Both the position numbers and the translations under genes were made by a program. The notes beneath the pieces are model-generated. The model saw only the letters and a list, made by a program, of their open reading frames with translations, had not been told where the DNA came from and did no database searches. Below, piece after piece: positions 16,659 to 24,528 of a stretch of DNA of 47,646 nucleotides (within the stretch, counting starts at the first letter, position 1; the number at the start of each line of letters is the position of its first letter). The stretch lies in the NCBI GenBank assembly GCA_027064525.1, contig JAMOPJ010000021.1, forward strand, positions 1 through 47,646, written 5' to 3'. The stretch comes from Archaeoglobaceae archaeon (GTDB lineage Archaea > Halobacteriota > Archaeoglobi > Archaeoglobales > Archaeoglobaceae).

Positions 16659-17918
16659 ATGGAAGAGAAGGAATATGCGTTGGATGTTCCGGTTCAGCCA
16701 CCTCAGGAGTATAAGTCCTTATTCTTACCCATTCCGCCTGAATTCGTTGAAGAAGCATACAGGAAGGATGAATTCGTGATACTTGTCGGTCCTCAGCATC
16801 CCGGCAGTGGTCACATGCGATTGATAGTCAGAGTTAAAGGAGACATAATGACAGAAGTTATTCCGGATCCGGGCTACGTCCACAGAGCAATTGAAAAACT
16901 TGCGGAAACGAAGCTCTTTATTCAGAACATTCCACTCGTTGAAAGACCGGCGATAATGGATTGTGCAAACATGTGCTTGGGATACGTTAGGGCGATAGAG
17001 AAAGCGATGGACTTGGAGGTTCCGCCACGGGCTAAGTATATCAGAACAATATTAGCTGAGTTATGCAGAATTGGAACACATTTATACGATGCCGGAATTT
17101 TGGCTGTTTTCATCGGACACACGACCGGATTCATGTGGCCCTTTGGCTTGAGAGAGTATATATGCGAAGCTCTTTGCAGAATAACGGGTGCAAGAGTCAC
17201 AGCTTCGTTCATAATCCCCGGTGGAGTGAGGAGAGATGTCGATGAGAAGACACTGAGGTTTGTCGAGGCGGTAACATACACGCTTGAGGAAAAGCTTAGG
17301 AAGTTCGAGAAGATATTTGTAAAGAATCCCGCCGTCATCATGAGGCTTAAGGACGTTGGAGTTTTGGACAAGAAGGAGGCTATAAAATTTGGCATAGTTG
17401 GCCCATTCCTGAGAGCTTCTGGCGTTGAATACGATGTCAGGAAGGTCGAGCCCTACGAAGCTTACGATGAGATAGATTTTGACATTCCAGTTTCCGACGA
17501 GGGAGATTCTTACTCAAGATTTCTGGTCAGAGTCAACGAGGTTCAGCAGAGTCTGAACATAATCAGGAGGGCGATAAAGAACATTCCAGAGGGGCCAGTG
17601 GTGAGTGAAGGACTCATAGGGAAGCTCAAGGATAAGGAGAAGGTTGGAAAAGACGTTAGAGGTTACTTCTTTAGGCTCTTCGGAAGGATGACGGTGCCAG
17701 CTGGAGAATACACCACTTTAACTGAAGCTGCAAGGGGAACATTGCTATACACATTAGTCAGCGATGGAAAATCCACCGTTCCATACAGACTCAGAGTTGT
17801 TACACCGGGATGGGCATACCTTAAAGGATTCATGGAGGCTTGCAAGGGAGAAAGGTTGGCTGATCTGCAAGGTATATACGGTAGCTTCGGTTACTTCCCG
17901 CCGGAAGCTGACAGATGA
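16659..17918 (+). CDS. fqoD: F420H2:quinone oxidoreductase subunit D (NuoD-like)
   Basis: The 49-kDa-type subunit that forms the quinone pocket with B. The N-terminal loop reads GPQHPGSGHMRL, where His and its neighbours line the quinone head-group site, and the middle has ELCRIGTHLYDAG and HTTGFMWPFGLREYICE as in the family. It ends YGSFGYFPPEADR, matching the usual xxxDR end. The ATG at 16659 is six bases after GGAGGG, which lies in the fqoBC stop region. This is the last gene of the operon here; H, I and F do not follow. Confidence 0.92.
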   Translation: MEEKEYALDVPVQPPQEYKSLFLPIPPEFVEEAYRKDEFVILVGPQHPGSGHMRLIVRVKGDIMTEVIPDPGYVHRAIEKLAETKLFIQNIPLVERPAIMDCANMCLGYVRAIEKAMDLEVPPRAKYIRTILAELCRIGTHLYDAGILAVFIGHTTGFMWPFGLREYICEALCRITGARVTASFIIPGGVRRDVDEKTLRFVEAVTYTLEEKLRKFEKIFVKNPAVIMRLKDVGVLDKKEAIKFGIVGPFLRASGVEYDVRKVEPYEAYDEIDFDIPVSDEGDSYSRFLVRVNEVQQSLNIIRRAIKNIPEGPVVSEGLIGKLKDKEKVGKDVRGYFFRLFGRMTVPAGEYTTLTEAARGTLLYTLVSDGKSTVPYRLRVVTPGWAYLKGFMEACKGERLADLQGIYGSFGYFPPEADR

Positions 17919-17929
17919 AATAAAGTTCT

Positions 17930-17952
17930 GTTTTTTTAATTTTTCATTTTTT
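17930..17952 (+). terminator. T-rich terminator after the fqo operon
   Basis: A run of seven T followed by two further T clusters begins 12 bp after the fqoD stop. T-runs are the core archaeal termination signal. Placement at the end of an eight-gene operon supports it; no strong hairpin precedes it. Confidence 0.5.
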
Positions 17953-18129
17953 GAGCTCGAGATCGGAAGTCGAATGCACGTATGACCTAGTTTTTAGCTT
18001 CCTATCTGCGACCAAGTAAAAGCTAACGAACTTGTCATCAACCTTTGTCTTGCACAGTCTGATAATTCTTTGATTTGGTGGCTTTACCCTCTCAGCTTGA
18101 ATTTCAAAACTTCGAGCAACCTCCAGCAC
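17944..18129 (-). CDS. Possible small protein downstream of the kinase gene
   Basis: A 61-codon frame that overlaps the last 46 bp of the phosphoribulokinase-like gene in another frame. The part outside the overlap reads in a protein-like way (VDDKFVSFYLVADRKLKTRS). I recognise no family. It could be a real short gene, or a former C-terminal extension of the kinase now out of frame, though the kinase already has its usual length. Treat as tentative. Confidence 0.25.
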   Translation of the reverse strand: MLEVARSFEIQAERVKPPNQRIIRLCKTKVDDKFVSFYLVADRKLKTRSYVHSTSDLELKK

Positions 18130-19055
18130 ACCAACAGCTTTGCAACTTCGATAGCGTTGACGTAACCCTTTGAAATCTCATAGATCTCCTCTGAACCAGC
18201 CTCTTTTTTCAATACATCCAGCAACGAGCTGAAAAGTTCGACGTTCATGAATCCGTCGATATCTATAAAGCTTGCCGGCTTGGAATAGTAGTAATCGGAA
18301 AAGAATCCGATTGCGAAATCCCTCTCGCTTGCCCTAACAAGAGCTGAGAGATCTATGTTTAGCCTTATAGGCTCTGCTGGGATGCTATCATCCTTTCTTA
18401 TTATGAGTCTAACTCTGTAAACATCCCTTAAGTTTTCCTCCTCGAAAAGGTAGGTTATCCTCTCCACGTTTCCCATCGATGTTGGATATATTTTTATGAT
18501 AACGTCCGCATATATCTTCTGAAAGTCTATGTATCTCTTGTAGTCAGGCTCCCTTTGAATAATCTCTTCTATTACCTTCCTCTTGTCGTATCCTCTCTCC
18601 TCAACATCTCTCTTAATTTTCCATCTCCTCTTGATGTATCTCGCCGGATCTACGAATATCTTGAAGTCAAGATAGTTCCTTATTCCGTCGTATAGCGTAT
18701 GGAGGCCTTCAACGATGATCAATGGAGTGGGCTCGAAATCTTCCCAAGGGCCGAACGTTCCAGTCTTGTGATCGTATGTCGGCTTTTTTATCTTCTCACC
18801 TCTCTTGAGCATGAATAGATGGGTCTCAACGAGCTTCAGGTTATTCGCATCGGGATGGAGTGGAGTTATGCCGAGTTTCCATCTCATGGCTCGATCGTAA
18901 ACGTGATAATCGTCAAGAGTGATCGTGCTGACGATATCTTCGCCTAAAAGCTTTCTTATCGCGTTAGCAAAGGTGGTTTTACCAGAACCGCTGTCTCCGG
19001 CAATTCCGACTATAAAAATCTTCCCAGAGCTCTTGAGCTTTTCTCTCAAGTTCAT
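18084..19055 (-). CDS. prk: Archaeal phosphoribulokinase-like kinase
   Basis: A P-loop kinase of the phosphoribulokinase/uridine kinase superfamily, about 323 residues. Walker A is GDSGSGKT (about 20-27). The segment DDYHVYDR, then GITPLHPDANNL and KPTYDHKTGTFGPWE, follows the phosphoribulokinase pattern rather than that of uridine kinase, and IVEGLHTLYD is the Walker-B-like motif. Archaeal versions make ribulose 1,5-bisphosphate for RuBisCO in the reductive hexulose-phosphate pathway of some methanogens. No RuBisCO gene is in this window. The ATG at 19055 is preferred to a TTG at 19064. It diverges from the aromatic fusion gene. A kinase for another sugar or nucleoside remains possible. Confidence 0.75.
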   Translation of the reverse strand: MNLREKLKSSGKIFIVGIAGDSGSGKTTFANAIRKLLGEDIVSTITLDDYHVYDRAMRWKLGITPLHPDANNLKLVETHLFMLKRGEKIKKPTYDHKTGTFGPWEDFEPTPLIIVEGLHTLYDGIRNYLDFKIFVDPARYIKRRWKIKRDVEERGYDKRKVIEEIIQREPDYKRYIDFQKIYADVIIKIYPTSMGNVERITYLFEEENLRDVYRVRLIIRKDDSIPAEPIRLNIDLSALVRASERDFAIGFFSDYYYSKPASFIDIDGFMNVELFSSLLDVLKKEAGSEEIYEISKGYVNAIEVAKLLVCWRLLEVLKFKLRG

Positions 19056-19099
19056 TTGAGACAAAAATTATATAGGTCTTTTTAGCGTTTGCGGTAGGG

Positions 19100-20968
19100 A
19101 TGAAAATCCTCATATACGGCGTGGGTGGGATGGGAGGATTTTTCAAGGACTTCTTCTTTTCGAGAGGATACGATGTAGCCGGATACGATGTCCTTGAGAA
19201 TAGGAGAGATGTAGAACTCGATCAGATTGAGGATTACGATGTCATATTCGTTTGCGTTCCTATGGATGTTGTAAAAGACGCTCTTGAGAACATAAAACGT
19301 CATGCTAATCCGAACGCGTTACTCGTTGACATATCCTCAATAAAATCCCACATACTACCGCTCTTCGACGAATCGGGATTCGACTACCTCAGCATACATC
19401 CGATGTTCGGGCCGAAGAGTGAGATCGGCCTATCGAACATTATTGTTGTGGTAGAATCCGGAAGAGAGGAGGAAAAGGTTATTTTGGATGAGTTCAGGAA
19501 GGCTGGAGCTGTTATAAGCTATCTGCCCAGAGAGAAGCACGACGAGAAGATGGCAGAGATTCAGGGGATCAGCCATTTCGCTTTGCTCGCCATGGCCAAC
19601 TTCTTGGCAGACAGAATAGGTGGGGAGGAGTTGGTTTACGCTTCACCGATCTTCTGCGTTCTTTATAAGTTAGCCTCTCGAATCCTAAGTCAGGATTGGA
19701 GGATGTATTTCCACATCCAGAAGAACGCTGAAAAGCTTAGAGATGCGTTCGTTGAAAGTATAGTTGCTTTAAACGAGAAGTTGAAGGATGAAAAAGAGTT
19801 TTATAGACTATTCAGGGCTTTGAAAACTAAGTATAGGGATTACGAAGACAGCACGCTTATCTTGGATGCATACAAGGCCACCATAAACGTCGAAGATCTT
19901 GATCTGCTTAGAGGATACATTAGAGCCGTGGATTCGCTAATTTTGAGGTTGATCGAACGAAGGGTTAACGCAGGGAGAAAGATAGCGATTCACAAGAGGG
20001 TTAGGAACGAACCGATAGAACTAACGGATGTTGAGGAGTTCAAGATAAGGGATCTTTTAGTTCAGACCGATCTGAATCCACTCTATGTTCAAAACGCCTT
20101 TGAAGCGATAATCAACCTGACAAAGGAGGAGGAATATAAGGTCTTGGGGATCTGCAAGAAGTTAGCAGTCCTTGGCCCGATGGGGAGCTTCAGCGAGGAA
20201 GTCGCTTTGAGGCTCGTCGGCTCTCGATTACCTTTGGTTTACTGCTCGACGACGGATGAGATCATAAAGTTGGTTGACGAAGGAAAAGTTGACTACGGTT
20301 TGGTTCCAATAGAGAACTCCGTAAACGGAACGGTTTTGCCCGTTCTGGATGCTCTGCTCAGCCATGACGTGGAAGTTTTTGGCGAGACCAAGCTTGAGGT
20401 TATACACTGCTTGGTTGCGAAGAGAAAGATTCCTCTGAGAGAGATCAGAACTATCTACTCACATCCTCAAGCCATAGCGCAATGTATGGGATTCATAAAC
20501 AACTACCTTCCCCAAGCTGAGGTGAGATATACGTCGAGCACATCCGATGCGATAGAGCTTTTGGATGATTACTCTGCTGCGATAGTTTCGGAAAACGCTG
20601 CAAGGCTTCACAAGCTTTTTATCCTTAGGAAGGGAATTCAGGATATCGGAAGGAATGTCACGAGGTTCTACCTCATAAGGAGAAGAGGAACTGGGAAGAG
20701 AAGGGGCTCGATAACATCGCTCTTCTTCGGCGTTGAAGATAGACCGGGAGCACTTAAGGATGTTCTTGAGGTCTTCTACAAAAAGGGTATAAATCTAAGA
20801 AAGCTTGAATCCCGCCCCGCAAGAACAGGGCTCGGAGATTACATATTTTTCGTGGAGGTTGAAAAGGATCTGAACGAGGACGAGCTAATCGAGCTCAGGG
20901 AGGTTACAACGTTCTACAAGATCGTCGGAGTCTTCGATGAGGTTGATAGGCTTGATGTGTGGTCTTAA
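19100..20968 (+). CDS. Prephenate dehydrogenase-chorismate mutase-prephenate dehydratase fusion
   Basis: A 622-residue fusion covering both terminal branches of Phe and Tyr synthesis from chorismate. Order: NAD-binding TyrA domain (1-255, GVGGMGG at 7-13, then DISSIKSHILPLF and SIHPMFGPK); AroQ-type chorismate mutase helix domain (about 262-350, LRGYIRAVDSLILRLIERR); PheA dehydratase (about 354-530, LGPMGSFSEE, VPIENSVNGT, NVTRF); and an ACT regulatory domain (about 537-620, DRPGALKDVLEVFYKKGINL, SRPARTG). As I recall, A. fulgidus has the same architecture. The ACT domain suggests phenylalanine feedback. GGTAGGG lies just before the ATG and a TATA-like box about 29 bp upstream. Confidence 0.93.
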   Translation: MKILIYGVGGMGGFFKDFFFSRGYDVAGYDVLENRRDVELDQIEDYDVIFVCVPMDVVKDALENIKRHANPNALLVDISSIKSHILPLFDESGFDYLSIHPMFGPKSEIGLSNIIVVVESGREEEKVILDEFRKAGAVISYLPREKHDEKMAEIQGISHFALLAMANFLADRIGGEELVYASPIFCVLYKLASRILSQDWRMYFHIQKNAEKLRDAFVESIVALNEKLKDEKEFYRLFRALKTKYRDYEDSTLILDAYKATINVEDLDLLRGYIRAVDSLILRLIERRVNAGRKIAIHKRVRNEPIELTDVEEFKIRDLLVQTDLNPLYVQNAFEAIINLTKEEEYKVLGICKKLAVLGPMGSFSEEVALRLVGSRLPLVYCSTTDEIIKLVDEGKVDYGLVPIENSVNGTVLPVLDALLSHDVEVFGETKLEVIHCLVAKRKIPLREIRTIYSHPQAIAQCMGFINNYLPQAEVRYTSSTSDAIELLDDYSAAIVSENAARLHKLFILRKGIQDIGRNVTRFYLIRRRGTGKRRGSITSLFFGVEDRPGALKDVLEVFYKKGINLRKLESRPARTGLGDYIFFVEVEKDLNEDELIELREVTTFYKIVGVFDEVDRLDVWS

Positions 20969-21029
20969 AGATCATGATAAATCGATATGAAGAAAAAGCT
21001 TAAATTTGGGAAGTCGAGGTCTGAAAGAT

Positions 21030-21284
21030 ATGGTGGTGAAGCTCATAAGATGTCCATACTGCGGAGAGGAAATAGAGCTCAGCGATTTATATGAAGGCAT
21101 GGAAGTTCAGTGTAAGCTCTGTGGGGCGGTCATGATATATCAAAACGGCAAGTTCCTCCACTTGGATACTAACGAAGAATACGAGCTTGAAGAACTTGAG
21201 GAGGACATCGAAGAGGAAGAGGAGGAGTTTGAAGAATTTGAAGAGGAGGAAGAGGACTTTTACTTCGAAGAGGACGAATATTAA
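21030..21284 (+). CDS. Small zinc-ribbon protein with acidic tail
   Basis: An 84-residue protein: a zinc ribbon with CPYCGEEIEL near the start and CKLCGAVM about 20 residues later, then a tail of some 40 residues made almost only of Glu, Asp, Phe and Tyr. The ribbon resembles the small archaeal Lpg/LysW-like or Sjogren-type ribbons, and acidic C-terminal tails are known in carrier and RNA-polymerase-binding proteins; I do not recognise the exact family. The ATG at 21030 lies about 27 bp from the TATA-like GCTTAAATTT and would be leaderless; an in-frame TTG at 21006 lies inside the promoter. Confidence 0.7.
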   Translation: MVVKLIRCPYCGEEIELSDLYEGMEVQCKLCGAVMIYQNGKFLHLDTNEEYELEELEEDIEEEEEEFEEFEEEEEDFYFEEDEY

Positions 21285-21360
21285 TATAAAAACTATTTTG
21301 TATTTAAAAAATTATTTTTGTTACTAAATTTTTATATTGTAGTAAAAATTATTAAATCTT

Positions 21361-21378
21361 GAGACCATTCGTAGTCTC
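21361..21378 (+). promoter_or_regulatory. Inverted repeat GAGAC-N8-GTCTC before glyA
   Basis: A perfect 5-bp dyad that ends directly before the glyA ATG at 21379 and starts just after the TATA-like TTATTAAATC. If the mRNA is leaderless the dyad covers the promoter between TATA and start, a natural repressor position. It could also be chance in AT-rich DNA. Confidence 0.35.
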
Positions 21379-22608
21379 ATGCTCGATGAAGTGTTTGGTG
21401 CCATTTGGGATCATCACAGATTCATCGAAAGTTCCATTCCTCTCATAGCGAGCGAGAACATCACGAGTAGAGCTGTTAGGCTCTGCTACATGAGTGATTT
21501 AGGGCATAGATATGCGATCGGAGATGTCGGCGACAGGATGTATTGCGGTTGCGAGTATATAGATAGGCTTGAGAACATGGCCATAAAACTCACAAAAGAG
21601 ATTTTCAAAGCCGAACACGTTAACGTTCGTCCAATTTCTGGAACTATAGCGAATATAGCAGTTTACTTCGCCCTAACGAATTGTGGAGACAAAATATTCG
21701 CTCTGCGGGAAAATTGCGGAGGTCACACATCTCACGATTTTACAGCCAAAATTAGGGATTTGGAGGTCTGTTATCTTCCGTTCGATTCAAAAACGTTCAA
21801 CATCAATGTTGATGCTGCAAGAAGGAAGATTGTAAAAGAGAGGCCGAGACTCATAATCTTGGGGGCGAGTCTGTTTTTGTTTCCGCATCCTGTTAGGGAG
21901 ATAGCGGAGATAGCTCAAGAGGTAGGGGCGAAGGTAGTTTACGATGCCAGTCACGTTTTAGGCTTAATAGCTGGAAAGCAGTTTCAGGATCCGATTAGAG
22001 AGGGAGCCGATGTAGTCACAGCATCAACCCACAAAACTTTTCCAGGCCCTCAAAGAGCCGTTATCATGTGCAAAAAGGAGCTTGCAGATTCAATAGATCG
22101 GGCAGTGATGCCCGGAGTGGTTAGCAACCACCACATCCACAGCTTGGCTGGTTACGTTGTCGCATGTTTGGAGATGATGGAGTTTGGAGAGGCATATGCG
22201 AAGCAGATAGTTAAGAACGCTAAGAGGTTGGCCGAAAGGTTGTTTGAGCTAGGATTCGATGTTCTTTGCCCGGATTTAGGATTTACAGAGTCGCATCAAG
22301 TAGCTGTCGATGTTTCCAAATTGGGCGGTGGAGATAAGGTTGCGAAGATACTTGAAAAGGCTGGAATACTTACGAACAAAACGCTTCTACCTTGGGACAC
22401 CGACAAACCTTCAGGGATAAGGATCGGAGTTCAGGAGGTTACAAGGCTCGGAATGAAGGAGGATGAGATGGATATTATTGCTGAATTAATATCTAGAGCC
22501 ATTAAGGAGCCTAAAAAAGTTAGGAAGGAAGTATCAGAGTTTAAGAGGAAATTCAGAACTGTAAAATTTGCCTTTGAGGAGAGTCCGGCCTATGAGGTGA
22601 TCGTTTGA
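21379..22608 (+). CDS. glyA: Serine hydroxymethyltransferase
   Basis: A PLP enzyme moving the C1 unit between serine and a folate-type carrier, in these archaea tetrahydromethanopterin. Recognisable are IPLIASENITS near the start, the PLP-site region VVYDASHVLGL and the Schiff-base lysine in STHKTFPGPQ (about Lys219). At 409 residues it is close to family length. It is a divergent archaeal form. The next gene, a MetE-like protein, starts within its stop codon (TGATG), which points to joint supply and use of C1 units for methionine. Confidence 0.88.
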   Translation: MLDEVFGAIWDHHRFIESSIPLIASENITSRAVRLCYMSDLGHRYAIGDVGDRMYCGCEYIDRLENMAIKLTKEIFKAEHVNVRPISGTIANIAVYFALTNCGDKIFALRENCGGHTSHDFTAKIRDLEVCYLPFDSKTFNINVDAARRKIVKERPRLIILGASLFLFPHPVREIAEIAQEVGAKVVYDASHVLGLIAGKQFQDPIREGADVVTASTHKTFPGPQRAVIMCKKELADSIDRAVMPGVVSNHHIHSLAGYVVACLEMMEFGEAYAKQIVKNAKRLAERLFELGFDVLCPDLGFTESHQVAVDVSKLGGGDKVAKILEKAGILTNKTLLPWDTDKPSGIRIGVQEVTRLGMKEDEMDIIAELISRAIKEPKKVRKEVSEFKRKFRTVKFAFEESPAYEVIV

Positions 22609-23534
22609 TGATAGCAACTGTGGTTGGAAGCTACCCCCGTCCGAAGTGGTTTAGAGAATACCTTAAGCGTATCGAAGGTTTGCAGAAGGATTTAGATGCC
22701 GAAGTCGATGTAGAGATTCTGAAAAAGGCTATCTCTGAGGTTATAGAAAAGCAGAGAGAGGCTGGGATAGACCTCATGACGGATGGACAGCTTATATGGC
22801 ACGATTTCTTAGCAACCCTTGCAACGAGGATCGATGGCTTTGTTATGGACGGATTGGTCAGATACTTCGACAACAACCTGTATTACAGAAAACCGATCGT
22901 AAAGGATAGGTTGAGAAGAAAGGGGGATATTCTATGGGACTTTAAGCTCGCTCTTGAGATTGAAAGGAATGTCAAGCCTGTTCTTTCGTGTTTCACACTT
23001 GCAAAGCTATCCAAAAACGAATACTATTCGAATTTCGAAGAGCTTCTTTGGGATTTGGGAGAGATCGTGAAGGAAGAGATAAGAAATCTTAACGTTGAAT
23101 TCATCCAGTTCGATGAGCCGGCTTTACTATTTGCGAGCAAGGGTGAAATAGAAATCGCAAGGGATGTTTTTAAAGAGATTTGCAAGGTTAATGCGAGGAC
23201 AATTTTGATGACTTATTTCAGATCTGCCGAAAACATATTTCCCGAAGTCTTAGATTTCGGTTTTGATATCATAGGCCTCGATTTTGTCGAGGGATTTGAA
23301 GCAAACTTAAAGCTCGCAAAAGAGTATGGCTTGGAAATGATAAACGTTGGAATAGTGGATGCGAGAAATACGAGGATGGAAGATCTAAACGATCTGAAAG
23401 CTAAGCTCGAAAAGATCTTAGAGTTCGCCAAAGAGGTTTACATATCTCCGAACGCTGGTTTGGAGTTTCTGCCGGAGGTTAAGGCTTTTGAGAAGATGAA
23501 GTTAGTTTCAAAGCTTAAGGAGGCGTTTGAATGA
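22608..23534 (+). CDS. MetE-like protein lacking zinc ligands
   Basis: About 308 residues, similar throughout to the C-terminal catalytic barrel of cobalamin-independent methionine synthase (start TVVGSYPRPKWF, then FIQFDEPALLF). The zinc and homocysteine site appears lost: where the paralogue has MHICYGDY this protein has MTYFRSAEN, and the C-terminal DPDCGL becomes SPNAGL. It is therefore probably not a stand-alone methionine synthase. It may be the methyl-donor or structural partner of the downstream paralogue, much as the N-terminal barrel of full-length MetE lacks the metal site. The ATG at 22608 overlaps the glyA stop; the end overlaps the next gene by 4 bp. Confidence 0.82.
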   Translation: MIATVVGSYPRPKWFREYLKRIEGLQKDLDAEVDVEILKKAISEVIEKQREAGIDLMTDGQLIWHDFLATLATRIDGFVMDGLVRYFDNNLYYRKPIVKDRLRRKGDILWDFKLALEIERNVKPVLSCFTLAKLSKNEYYSNFEELLWDLGEIVKEEIRNLNVEFIQFDEPALLFASKGEIEIARDVFKEICKVNARTILMTYFRSAENIFPEVLDFGFDIIGLDFVEGFEANLKLAKEYGLEMINVGIVDARNTRMEDLNDLKAKLEKILEFAKEVYISPNAGLEFLPEVKAFEKMKLVSKLKEAFE

Positions 23535-24493
23535 AGACTACGGTTGTTGGAAGTTATCCAAAGCCGAAGTGGTTGCTGAGAATGATAAAGCTATACAACG
23601 AGGGAAAGATCGACGATAAGGTTATGAACGAAGCTTACGATGATGCTGTTAGAGCGGTTGTCAAAGATCATGAAGTTGCTGGAATTGACATAATCTGGGA
23701 TGGGGAGATGAGAAGGGATGAGATGACATCATACTTTGCGAGGAAGATTGACGGTTTCGTTATCTATGGCGAGGTCAGAGTTTGGGGAAACAACTACTAT
23801 CCTAAGCCAGCAATAGTTGATGAGCTAAGGTACAGAGAGCCCTTAACCGTTCACGAGTTCGAGTTCTTAAGGAGTATCACAGATAGGGAGATCAAAGTTC
23901 CGATCACAGGAGCTTACACGATTGTGGACTGGAGCTTCAATGAGTTCTACAAGACTAAAGAGGAGGCAGTCTACGCCTTGGCTGAGGTCATAAATCAAGA
24001 GCTGAGAAACTTGGTTAAAGCCGGTGCAAGCTATATCCAGCTCGATGAACCAGCAATCTCAACTCATCCAGAGGAGCTTGAGATAGCCAGAAATGCTGTT
24101 GAGATCATGACAAGGGGTGTAAACGCTTACATCGGAATGCACATATGCTATGGAGATTATTCGGGGATCTTCCCCGATATCCTCGACTTCAAAGTCGATC
24201 AGCTTGACTTCGAATTTGCGAACAGAAACTTCGAAGATCTTAAGCTTTTGAAGGAATACGATTTCGATAAGGATCTCGGCTTCGGATGCATTGACGTTCA
24301 TACAAAAAGAGTGGAAAGTGTTGAAGAGGTCAGGAGGGCAATAGAGATGGCTTTGGAAGTCGTTGATCCTAAGAGGTTATACATCGATCCTGATTGCGGG
24401 TTGAAGCTTTTACCGAGAGATGTTGCGTTTAAAAAGCTTGAGGTTATGGTTAAGGCTAAGAATGCGGTTGAACGCGAGTTTGGATTAACTTAG
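23531..24493 (+). CDS. Core methionine synthase (MetE-like, zinc site intact)
   Basis: A single-barrel MetE-type enzyme of 320 residues that transfers a methyl group to homocysteine. Such core forms in archaea lack the N-terminal MetE half and take the methyl group from a corrinoid or another protein rather than from polyglutamyl folate. The metal ligands are visible: His and Cys in MHICYGDY, Glu in DFEFAN and Cys in DPDCGLKLLP; the substrate motif QLDEPAIS is intact. It overlaps the metal-less paralogue by 4 bp, so the two products are likely made together and may form a complex. Confidence 0.87.
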   Translation: MKTTVVGSYPKPKWLLRMIKLYNEGKIDDKVMNEAYDDAVRAVVKDHEVAGIDIIWDGEMRRDEMTSYFARKIDGFVIYGEVRVWGNNYYPKPAIVDELRYREPLTVHEFEFLRSITDREIKVPITGAYTIVDWSFNEFYKTKEEAVYALAEVINQELRNLVKAGASYIQLDEPAISTHPEELEIARNAVEIMTRGVNAYIGMHICYGDYSGIFPDILDFKVDQLDFEFANRNFEDLKLLKEYDFDKDLGFGCIDVHTKRVESVEEVRRAIEMALEVVDPKRLYIDPDCGLKLLPRDVAFKKLEVMVKAKNAVEREFGLT

Positions 24494-24528
24494 CAACTGT
24501 TTTAAATCCATAAACGGAGGATGTATAG

